A stretch of 44,400 bases of DNA from Ilumatobacter sp. (GTDB lineage: Bacteria; Actinomycetota; Acidimicrobiia; Acidimicrobiales; Ilumatobacteraceae), in contig JABDKP010000119.1 of the NCBI GenBank assembly GCA_013002175.1, positions 1 through 44,400 on the forward strand. Reading direction: 5' to 3'. Made by a program: the position numbers and the translations under genes. The notes below the pieces were generated by a model. The model saw only the letters and a program-made list of their open reading frames with translations. It was not told where the DNA came from and searched no databases. Below, piece after piece: positions 1-6,447 of this stretch. Position 1 is the stretch's first letter. Each line of letters opens with the position of its first letter.

Positions 1-943
1 CCAGGTTCAGTTCGCCCGGCGCGTGCAGCACGACGCCGTTGCGGACCATCACGACACTGACGTCGCCGTCTTCGATGAGTTCGGCGAGGACCCGGTGGGG
101 GACCTCGATCGGGATCGGCCACTCGACCTGCACGCGGCCGGCGTCACCGACCACGGGCGGCGCCGCGGGCCCGGCCGCGATGTCGATGACGGCGACGAAC
201 TCGGGCCGACCCGGCGTGCCGACACCCGCGGTGCCATCGACCAACCGGCCCAACGCCACGGCACGGAGATGACCCTGCTTTGCCATTGGGTCGGTGGGAC
301 ACGACGCCGGTGTGGCCTCCGCGAACAACGCTTCGACGGTGGTGTCGAGCTTGGCGGCGAGCTTCATGCCGGTGACCGGGTCGAACCGGCCGCGCAGGTT
401 CCACATTCCGTCGTTGCCGACCCACGTGGACAAGGTGGTGTCGCGCACCTGCCGCTCGAGCCGGTCGACACCGGCATCGGCCAGGATCCGCGACGTCTCG
501 TCACGCATCCGCTTCGCGAACTCGGCAATCGTTCCCGCCTCCGCAACGGCCACCAAGCCATCGACCCGGTCGAACAGTTCCGAGCGTTGTGCGTCGTCGT
601 CCAACCCTTTCGCCGCCTTCGTCACCGCATCGACATGGCCGGCGGTGACCGTCGCCCGGTCCAACGCGTCGGCGAGGCCGGGCGCCGCGTCCAACGTGGC
701 GGCACGCTCGAGCGTCTTGGTCGACGCATGCAACGACTCACGCGACGACTCGGCCAGATCGGCCTCGGGGAACGAGACCTGCTCGGCCAACCGGCGGGCA
801 ATGTCCGCCTCGGCCGCAGAGAAGAACGACCGCAGCTCGTGCAGCTCGCCCAGCGCCGACTTCAACGAAGCAACCGGCGCAGCGGCATCGGCACGGGTGG
901 CCATCACCCGCTCGACCCGCTCGACCACCGCCGCCATCTCCAT
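1..943 (-). CDS. DUF222 / 13E12-repeat family protein, 3' end outside window
   Basis: Only the N-terminal 314 residues are visible; the frame runs open off the left edge. It starts at the ATG at 943 (MEMAAVVERV); a second ATG at 937 is possible. The visible part is an alpha-helical, charged DUF222 domain, with family-typical segments such as RGRFDPVTGMKLAAKLD around residue 190 and VQVEWPIPIEV near residue 275. Members of this actinobacterial family (the 13E12 repeat proteins) normally end in an HNH endonuclease domain, which would lie beyond base 1, so its catalytic residues cannot be checked. Such genes are multicopy and often linked to mobile DNA. No transposase or terminal repeat is visible here. 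Function is uncertain; family assignment is fairly firm. Confidence 0.75.
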   Translation of the reverse strand, partial: MEMAAVVERVERVMATRADAAAPVASLKSALGELHELRSFFSAAEADIARRLAEQVSFPEADLAESSRESLHASTKTLERAATLDAAPGLADALDRATVTAGHVDAVTKAAKGLDDDAQRSELFDRVDGLVAVAEAGTIAEFAKRMRDETSRILADAGVDRLERQVRDTTLSTWVGNDGMWNLRGRFDPVTGMKLAAKLDTTVEALFAEATPASCPTDPMAKQGHLRAVALGRLVDGTAGVGTPGRPEFVAVIDIAAGPAAPPVVGDAGRVQVEWPIPIEVPHRVLAELIEDGDVSVVMVRNGVVLHAPGELNL

Positions 944-1026
944 ACCGACGACAGTACGGACGGGGTGTCACAGTCGGCGTCCGGGCCGGGTGGAGCGGGG
1001 GTTGAACAGACGCTCGGTCCACGCCG

Positions 1027-1032
1027 TAACCT
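1027..1032 (+). promoter_or_regulatory. leaderless-type -10 element TAACCT for the 27-aa peptide gene
   Basis: TAACCT ends 6 bases before the ATG at 1039 and no Shine-Dalgarno sequence lies between. The spacing is that of a leaderless transcript. It would serve the small peptide and the acyl-CoA ligase behind it. Confidence 0.5.
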
Positions 1033-1038
1033 GAGCGG

Positions 1039-1122
1039 ATGCGGCCCGCGACGACACTGGCGCTCGGACTCCTGATGTTCGCGATCCTGCTCGCGGGCAT
1101 CATCTCGCTCGTTCGTCTCTGA
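1039..1122 (+). CDS. small single-pass membrane peptide (27 aa)
   Basis: The frame encodes 27 residues: MRPATT, then one strongly hydrophobic segment (LALGLLMFAILLAGIISLV), then RL and a stop. A TAACCT hexamer sits 6 bases before the ATG. Its TGA lies within the GAGGAG that acts as the ribosome binding site of the acyl-CoA ligase starting at 1133, so translation of the two is probably coupled. It could be a membrane-anchoring micropeptide for the ligase or a leader whose translation opens the ligase start. I recognise no family, and chance occurrence cannot be excluded at this length. Confidence 0.45.
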   Translation: MRPATTLALGLLMFAILLAGIISLVRL

Positions 1123-1132
1123 GGAGATCACG

Positions 1133-2629
1133 ATGAACCTCGCGCACATCATGGACGACCACGATCGCGACGCGATCGCGCTGATCAGTGGCGGGCGGGA
1201 GATCACCTACGGCGAGCTCACCGACAACATCGACCGGCTGCGTGACGGGCTGGCGACCCACGACATCTACGTCGGCGACCGTGTCGCCCTGCTGTGCTCG
1301 AACAGCCCGTACTTCGTCACCGCCTACTTCGCGATCATCGGGCTCGGGGCGATCGCCGTGCCGCTCAACCCGCTCAGCCCGGCCCCCGAACTGCAGACCG
1401 AGATCGCCCGCGTCGGCGCCAAGGCGGTCGTCGTCGAGAAGCTCAGCGCCGCCACCTGGGGCAACGTCGACCGCGACGCAGTGCCCACCGTCGACGTCGT
1501 GATCGCCGTCGAGGGCGCCCAGGTCGCCGACTCGGTCTCGTTCGACGACCTCCTCCACACCGAGCCGATCCCGATCCTCGACGTCGACGTCGATCACCCC
1601 GCCGTGCTGATGTTCACCAGCGGCACCGCCGGCATGCCCCGCGCCGCGGCGCTGTCGCACGGCAACCTGTGGGCGCCGATCATGCAGACACGGGCGACCG
1701 GCGACGTCACGAGCGACGACCTGATCTACGGCGTGCTGCCGCTGTTCCACGTGTTCGGGTTGAACATCGTGATGACGGTCGGTCTGTCGCACGGCGCAAC
1801 CGTGTTGCTCGTCCAACGGTTCGACCCGCAGACCGCGGCCGAGTCGATCCGCGAACGCGGCGTCACCGTCGTGCCCGGCGTGCCCGCGATGTGGACCGCG
1901 TTCGCCCACTTCGACGAACTGCCCGCCGACACGTTCGCCAGCGTGCGCGTCGCACTGTCCGGCGCAGCCCGCCTGCCGATCCCGATCTTCGAGAAGATGC
2001 GCGACCGCTTCGGCATCGAGATCGCCGAGGGCTACGGCCTGACCGAGACGTCGGCCACCGTCACCACGTCGCTCGGTCACCCGATCCGTCCCGGCTCGGT
2101 CGGCCGGGCGTTCGACGGCGTCGAGATCCGCCTCGTGAACGACGACGGCGACGCCCTGGTCGGCGACATCGGCGAGGTCGTGGTCCGCGGCCCCAACGTG
2201 TTCCACGGCTACTACGGCGACCCGGCCGCGAGCGCCGCGGTGCTCCACGACGGCTGGCTCCGGACCGGCGACATGGCGGTCGCCGACGACGACGGCTTCG
2301 TCTACCTCGTCGACCGGGCGAAGGACCTCGTGATCGTGTCCGGCTTCAACGTGTTCCCCGCCGAGGTCGAGCAGATCCTGGCCGCGCACCCCGATGTGCT
2401 CGAGGCCGGCGTCGTCGGTGTGCCCCACCCGCACACCGGCGAAGCGGTCAAGGCATTCGTCGTGCTGCGCCCGGGTGGCGACGTGGACGAGGACACGCTG
2501 ATCGAACACTGTCTGCACCACCTCGCCCGCTACAAGTGCCCGAGCAAGGTGATGTTCGTCGACGAGTTGCCCCGCCACGACAGCGGCAAGCTCGTCCGCC
2601 GCCGCCTCGACACCCTGCACCCCTCCTGA
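1133..2629 (+). CDS. AMP-dependent acyl-CoA synthetase (fatty acid-CoA ligase)
   Basis: A 498-aa adenylate-forming enzyme, expected to activate a carboxylic acid (probably a medium- or long-chain fatty acid) to acyl-AMP and then acyl-CoA in the cytoplasm. The P-loop signature reads TSGTAGMPRAA (about residues 162-172; usual form TSGTTGxPK). The A5 motif GYGLTETSA lies near residue 301, the A7 motif GWLRTGD near 376, the hinge region SGFNVFPAEVE near 402, and the adenylation lysine in DSGKLVRRR near 486. Length is typical of the family. The start is supported by GAGGAG 7 bases upstream, which overlaps the stop of the 27-aa peptide. Substrate cannot be read from sequence. Downstream lie two palindromic repeats that could end transcription before rex. 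Confidence 0.9.
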   Translation: MNLAHIMDDHDRDAIALISGGREITYGELTDNIDRLRDGLATHDIYVGDRVALLCSNSPYFVTAYFAIIGLGAIAVPLNPLSPAPELQTEIARVGAKAVVVEKLSAATWGNVDRDAVPTVDVVIAVEGAQVADSVSFDDLLHTEPIPILDVDVDHPAVLMFTSGTAGMPRAAALSHGNLWAPIMQTRATGDVTSDDLIYGVLPLFHVFGLNIVMTVGLSHGATVLLVQRFDPQTAAESIRERGVTVVPGVPAMWTAFAHFDELPADTFASVRVALSGAARLPIPIFEKMRDRFGIEIAEGYGLTETSATVTTSLGHPIRPGSVGRAFDGVEIRLVNDDGDALVGDIGEVVVRGPNVFHGYYGDPAASAAVLHDGWLRTGDMAVADDDGFVYLVDRAKDLVIVSGFNVFPAEVEQILAAHPDVLEAGVVGVPHPHTGEAVKAFVVLRPGGDVDEDTLIEHCLHHLARYKCPSKVMFVDELPRHDSGKLVRRRLDTLHPS

Positions 2630-2659
2630 GTCGCAGTCGTGCCAGGCACGGCGACGACC
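2629..2659. repeat. degenerate copy of the 31-bp palindromic repeat
   Basis: Centred on CGTGCCAGGCACG. The left arm AGTCGCAGTCGTGCC pairs with the right arm with four mismatches. It begins at the last base of the acyl-CoA ligase stop codon and lies 3 bases from the better copy at 2663-2693, giving a paired, BIME-like arrangement. Confidence 0.6.
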
Positions 2660-2662
2660 CGG

Positions 2663-2693
2663 CGTCAACGTTGTGCCTGGCACAACTTTGACG
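2663..2693. repeat. 31-bp palindromic repeat (core GTTGTGCC-T-GGCACAAC)
   Basis: Left arm CGTCAACGTTGTGCC and right arm GGCACAACTTTGACG form a 15-bp stem with one mismatch around a single T. Related copies lie at 11290, 22820 and 28154. The transcript would form a strong hairpin, so a transcription-terminating or mRNA-stabilising role between the ligase and rex is possible. Confidence 0.75.
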
Positions 2694-2726
2694 GTGACGG
2701 ACGTCGCAGAATCCGGGCGATCGGCT

Positions 2727-2744
2727 TTGTGAAAACGTGCACAA
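2727..2744 (+). promoter_or_regulatory. Rex operator (ROP box)
   Basis: The 18 bases TTGTGAAAACGTGCACAA match the Rex consensus TTGTGAA-N4-TTCACAA at all but one arm position. The site lies 22 bases before the rex start, and its left half coincides with where a -35 would sit relative to the TAGCGT at 2751. Bound Rex would block its own promoter and with it the haem genes; NADH releases Rex in the known systems. Inferred from motif and position. Confidence 0.8.
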
Positions 2745-2750
2745 CCGATC

Positions 2751-2756
2751 TAGCGT
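2751..2756 (+). promoter_or_regulatory. -10 element TAGCGT of the rex promoter
   Basis: TAGCGT ends 9 bases before the rex ATG. TTGTGA at 2727-2732, inside the Rex operator, lies 18 bases upstream and is a plausible -35. Confidence 0.55.
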
Positions 2757-2765
2757 GGGGGGTAC

Positions 2766-3467
2766 ATGGCACACCGCACCCGACGCCGGATCCCCGAGGC
2801 GACTGTCGCCCGGCTCCCGATCTATCTCCGCATCCTCACCGAGCAGTTCGACGACGGCGTCACCGGGATGTCGTCCGACCAACTCGCCGAACTCGCAGGT
2901 GTCAACGCCGCCAAGGTCCGTAAGGACCTCAGCTACCTCGGCAGCTACGGCACCCGCGGCGTCGGCTACGAAGTCGAGTTTCTCGTGTATCAGATCCGCC
3001 GTGAACTCGGCCTCACCCACGACTGGCCGGTCGTCATCGTCGGCGCCGGCAACCTCGGCCAGGCACTCGCCGGCTACAACGGCTTCGGCGACCGCGGCTT
3101 TCCCGTCGGCGGCATCGTCGACGTCGACGACGCCAAGGTCGGCTCGGTCGTCGGCGGCGTCCGCGTCCGCCACCTCTCCGAGATCGGCCCGGTCGTCAAG
3201 GCCCGCAACATCTCGATCGGCGTCATCGCCACCCCCGGCTCGGCCGCCCAGGACGCCGCCGACGCCCTCGTCGATGCCGGCGTCACGAGCATCCTCAACT
3301 TCGCCCCCACCGTCATCAACGTGCCCCACGGCATCAGCGTCGGCAAGGTCGACCTCGCCGTCGAACTGCAGATCCTGGCCTACCACGAGCAGCGCCGCAC
3401 CAACGCCGCGCAGGGTTCATCATTGGTTTCGGTCCCCAGGGAAACACATCGGGGCGCAAGCGCGTAG
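2766..3467 (+). CDS. rex: redox-sensing transcriptional repressor Rex
   Basis: 233 aa. An N-terminal winged helix (about residues 5-78; ARLPIYLRIL, and the recognition region GVNAAKVRKDLSYLGSYG) is followed by a Rossmann NAD(H)-binding domain that begins at VVIVGAGNLGQALAGY near residue 88. The C-terminal segment ILNFAPTVINVPHGI is the usual dimer swap region. Rex senses the NADH/NAD+ ratio and represses respiratory and haem genes when NAD+ is plentiful. A Rex box overlaps its own promoter, which shows autoregulation. The TAG stop is shared with the putative -10 of hemA. The rex-hemA-hemC-hemD order is the known Streptomyces arrangement. Confidence 0.95.
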   Translation: MAHRTRRRIPEATVARLPIYLRILTEQFDDGVTGMSSDQLAELAGVNAAKVRKDLSYLGSYGTRGVGYEVEFLVYQIRRELGLTHDWPVVIVGAGNLGQALAGYNGFGDRGFPVGGIVDVDDAKVGSVVGGVRVRHLSEIGPVVKARNISIGVIATPGSAAQDAADALVDAGVTSILNFAPTVINVPHGISVGKVDLAVELQILAYHEQRRTNAAQGSSLVSVPRETHRGASA

Positions 3468-3470
3468 GGT
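3465..3470 (+). promoter_or_regulatory. leaderless-type -10 element TAGGGT before hemA
   Basis: TAGGGT ends 9 bases before the hemA ATG, and its first three bases are the rex stop codon. GAAGG at 3472-3476 could instead act as a weak ribosome binding site. hemA may therefore have a promoter of its own in addition to the rex promoter. Confidence 0.4.
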
Positions 3471-3479
3471 TGAAGGCGA

Positions 3480-4736
3480 ATGTCGATCCTTGTCGTCGGT
3501 GTCAACCATCGCAGTAGCCCACTGGCACTGCTCGAGCGCCTGACGATCGCGCCCGCGCAGCTGGGCAAGGCGGTCTCCGGCCTGGCGAATCGCGACAACA
3601 TCCGCGAAGCGGTCGTGCTGTCGACGTGCAACCGCACCGAGGTCTACGTCATCACCGAGCTGTTCCACGGTGCCTACGGCGACGTGCGCGACTTCCTCTG
3701 CGAGATCGGCGACCTGTCCGTCGACGAACTCACCCCGCACCTCTACAGCCAGCACGACGAGGCCGCGGTCACCCACCTCTTCGAAGTCGCCGCCGGGCTG
3801 GACTCCGCCGTGCTCGGCGAGAGCGAAGTGCTCGGCCAAGTCCGCGCCGCCTGGGTGGCTGCGCAACAGGAGGGTGCCGCCCGCTCCGAGCTGAACCTGC
3901 TGTTCCGCTGCGCGGTCGCCACCGGCAAGCGCGCCCGCAGCGAGACGGCGATCGGTCGCGGCACGGCGTCGATCAGCCACGCCGCCGTCGAGATGGTCAG
4001 CGACGTCATCGGTGACCTCAACGGCAAGCGGGTGCTCGTCGTCGGCGCCGGGTCGATGGGCGAAGGCGTCGCCGTCGCCCTCCACCGCGCCGGAGGCGCC
4101 GACATCCTCGTCGCCAACCGCTCACCCGAGCGCGGCACGATGCTGGCCGAGCGCGTCGGCGGCATCGCCGTCGGGTTCGATCGGCTCGCCGAAGCGGTGT
4201 CGTCCGCCGACGTCATCGTCGCCGGCACCGGCGCGGGCGAGCCGGTGATCACCACCGAGCTGATGGCCCACGTCCGCCCGCTGTCGAAGCCGCTGCACAT
4301 CGTCGACATCGCCATGCCCCGCGACGTCGAAGTCGGCGTCGCCGACCTGGACGGCGTGTCGGTGCTCGACCTCGACGACCTCCGCGACTGGGCCGACCGC
4401 GGCCTCGCCCACCGGGCCACCGAGGCCGCCCGCGTCCGCGACATCGTGCGCGCCGAGGTGGAACAGTTCACGATCGAGTCGACCGCCCGCCAGGCGGCGC
4501 CGCTGGTCGCATCGATGCACGAGGCCGCCGAGCGTGTCCGGTCCGGCGAACTCGACCGTTTCACGACCCGCCTCGCCCACCTCGACGACGCCGAGCGCGA
4601 CGCCGTCGAAACGCTGACGCGGGCGATCATCGCCAAGCTGCTCCACGAGCCCTCGGTGCGCCTCAAGTCGCAGGCCGGCACGCCGCAGGGCGAACGCAAC
4701 GCGGCCGCGGTGCGCGACCTCTTCGGCCTGAGCTGA
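3480..4736 (+). CDS. hemA: glutamyl-tRNA reductase
   Basis: 418 aa. It reduces glutamyl-tRNA(Glu) to glutamate-1-semialdehyde with NADPH, the first committed step of C5-pathway tetrapyrrole synthesis. The N-terminus GVNHRSSPLALLERL and the motif STCNRTEVY place the catalytic cysteine at residue 50, the canonical position. The Rossmann motif VLVVGAGSMGEGVA begins near residue 184, followed by NRSPERG. The C-terminal dimerisation domain ends in LFGLS. It starts 12 bases after rex and ends 9 bases before hemC. hemL, which acts on its product, lies downstream at 11339. Confidence 0.96.
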   Translation: MSILVVGVNHRSSPLALLERLTIAPAQLGKAVSGLANRDNIREAVVLSTCNRTEVYVITELFHGAYGDVRDFLCEIGDLSVDELTPHLYSQHDEAAVTHLFEVAAGLDSAVLGESEVLGQVRAAWVAAQQEGAARSELNLLFRCAVATGKRARSETAIGRGTASISHAAVEMVSDVIGDLNGKRVLVVGAGSMGEGVAVALHRAGGADILVANRSPERGTMLAERVGGIAVGFDRLAEAVSSADVIVAGTGAGEPVITTELMAHVRPLSKPLHIVDIAMPRDVEVGVADLDGVSVLDLDDLRDWADRGLAHRATEAARVRDIVRAEVEQFTIESTARQAAPLVASMHEAAERVRSGELDRFTTRLAHLDDAERDAVETLTRAIIAKLLHEPSVRLKSQAGTPQGERNAAAVRDLFGLS

Positions 4737-4745
4737 CCGCGCGGC

Positions 4746-5615
4746 ATGCCCGCCCCGCTGCGCATCGCCACCCGTGGCTCCCGGCAGGCCCTCGCGCAGT
4801 CGACCGCCGTCGCCGCCGCGCTGACCGCCACCACCGGCCGCGACGTCGAACTCGTCGAGGTCGCCACCACCGGCGACGTCCGCGCCGACGTCCCGCTCCA
4901 CACGATGGGCGGCATCGGCGTGTTCGTGAAGGAAGTGCAGCGGGCCGTTCTCGACGGACGCGCCGACCTCGCGGCCCATTCTGCGAAGGACCTGCCGTCC
5001 GCGCCTGCCGACGGCTTGACGATCGCCGCGTTCTGCGCCCGGCGCGACCCCGGCGACGCGCTGATCGGCGCCACGCTGGCCGGCTTGGCGCACGGCGCCA
5101 CCGTCGCGACCGGGTCGGTGCGACGTCGCGCGCAGCTCGCCCGCGCCCGCCCCGACCTGCAGTTCGTCGAACTGCGCGGCAACATCGACAGCCGGCTGTC
5201 GAAGATCCCCGACGGCGGCGCGATCGTGATGGCCGTCGCCGCACTCCAGATCCTCGAGATGACCGACCGGATCACCGAGCGGCTCGACGTCGGCCAGTTC
5301 GTGCCCGCGGTCGGCCAGGGCTGTGTGGCGGTCGAGTGCCGCACGGACGACGCTGCCACGCTCGACGCACTGGCGCACGTCGACGATGCCGCCACCCGTC
5401 ACGCCGTCGAAGTCGAGCGGGCGTTCCTCGCCGAGCTGGGGTCCGGATGCTCGCTGCCGGTCGGCGGCCACGTCACCGACGACATGCTGCTGACGTTCCT
5501 CGCGGACCCCGACGCCGGACTGTCGATCAGCGACGAGGTGCCGCTCGCCGGCGACGCCACCGATCTCGCCACGGCCGCCGACGCCGCACGGTCCGCGCGG
5601 AGCGCATTGGCGTGA
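4746..5615 (+). CDS. hemC: hydroxymethylbilane synthase (porphobilinogen deaminase)
   Basis: 289 aa. It condenses four porphobilinogen molecules into hydroxymethylbilane. The N-terminus IATRGSRQALAQ is typical of the family. HSAKDLPSAPADGL (near residue 79) carries the catalytic aspartate region, SVRRRAQL and LRGNIDSRL carry substrate-binding arginines, and ELGSGCSLPVGGH places the cysteine for the dipyrromethane cofactor near residue 235. The gene follows hemA by 9 bases. Its TGA overlaps the GTG start of hemD (GTGA), which implies translational coupling. Confidence 0.96.
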   Translation: MPAPLRIATRGSRQALAQSTAVAAALTATTGRDVELVEVATTGDVRADVPLHTMGGIGVFVKEVQRAVLDGRADLAAHSAKDLPSAPADGLTIAAFCARRDPGDALIGATLAGLAHGATVATGSVRRRAQLARARPDLQFVELRGNIDSRLSKIPDGGAIVMAVAALQILEMTDRITERLDVGQFVPAVGQGCVAVECRTDDAATLDALAHVDDAATRHAVEVERAFLAELGSGCSLPVGGHVTDDMLLTFLADPDAGLSISDEVPLAGDATDLATAADAARSARSALA

Positions 5616-6364
5616 CCGCGCCGCCGGACCGCCACCCCGACGTCGGTCCGCTGGCCGGCCGGCGCGTCCTGGTCACCCGCGAGCGGCCCGGCGAACTGGG
5701 CGAACTACTGGCGGCCCGCGGCGCCGAGGTCGTGCACGTCCCGCTCATCGCCATTGCGGAACCCGACGACGGCGGCGCGGCCCTGCGCCGCGAACTCGAG
5801 TCGCTCGACCGCTACGACTGGCTGGTCGTCACGTCGGCGGCCGGCGCCGAGCGGGTCGGCCGAGCCGCGGCCCGTGAACCGGGCGTCAGGCTCGCCGCTG
5901 TCGGCACCACCACCGCGCGCACGCTCGCCGCCCTCGCCGAACGCGTCGTCGACGTGACACCTCCGCGCCAGCTCGCCGCCGAACTCGCCGCCGAGCTGAT
6001 CGCGGCCGCCGGGTTGCCGCCCGCCCGGATCCTCGTCGCCCAGGCCGACCGGGCCGCTCCGACGCTGGTCGCGGCGCTGCTGGATGCCGGGCACGCCGTC
6101 GAGGCGGTCACTGCATATCGCACCGTCCTGCAACCGCCCGATCGCGCTCGAATCGACGGCGCCGACGCCCTCCTGCTGGCCAGCGGTTCGGCCGCCACGA
6201 GCTGGGTCGACGCCGTCGGCGCGGACGGACCCCCCGTGATCGTCGCGATCGGGCCTGCGACCAGCGCCGTTGCCCGCGAACTCGGGCTCAAGGTCACCGC
6301 CGTCGCCGCCGATCATTCAATCGAGGGTCTTGTCGACGAACTCGTGCGGCAGTACCCCGATTGA
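5612..6364 (+). CDS. hemD: uroporphyrinogen-III synthase
   Basis: 250 aa from a GTG that overlaps the hemC stop by 4 bases (GTGA). It cyclises hydroxymethylbilane to uroporphyrinogen III with inversion of ring D. The family is poorly conserved, but the two-lobed pattern is clear: LAGRRVLVTRERPGELGELL at the N-terminus, DWLVVTSAAGAERV near residue 68, AAVGTTTARTLA, then the second lobe with ILVAQADRAAPTLVAALLDAGHAVEAV and VIVAIGPATSAVARELGL. An upstream in-frame extension to 5336 exists but would run through hemC. Unlike in some actinobacteria it is not fused to hemB, which lies 4 kb away. Confidence 0.9.
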   Translation: MTAPPDRHPDVGPLAGRRVLVTRERPGELGELLAARGAEVVHVPLIAIAEPDDGGAALRRELESLDRYDWLVVTSAAGAERVGRAAAREPGVRLAAVGTTTARTLAALAERVVDVTPPRQLAAELAAELIAAAGLPPARILVAQADRAAPTLVAALLDAGHAVEAVTAYRTVLQPPDRARIDGADALLLASGSAATSWVDAVGADGPPVIVAIGPATSAVARELGLKVTAVAADHSIEGLVDELVRQYPD

Positions 6365-6447
6365 GAGCACGCCAGCGTAGGTGCCATGATGGACACCCCT
6401 GCTGGGGCGCATGAAACATCCGCCAAACGAGACAAGTGAGGAGCGAC

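Noticed and set aside
1100..2683. A 527-codon open frame antisense to the acyl-CoA ligase
   Set aside because: Its protein is a monotonous Asp/Glu/Arg/Val mixture without motifs, as expected for the opposite strand of a high-GC gene. The ligase has every expected motif.
5336..5611. Upstream extension of hemD inside hemC
   Set aside because: It overlaps the conserved hemC C-terminus in another frame. The GTGA junction at 5612 gives a normal HemD length.
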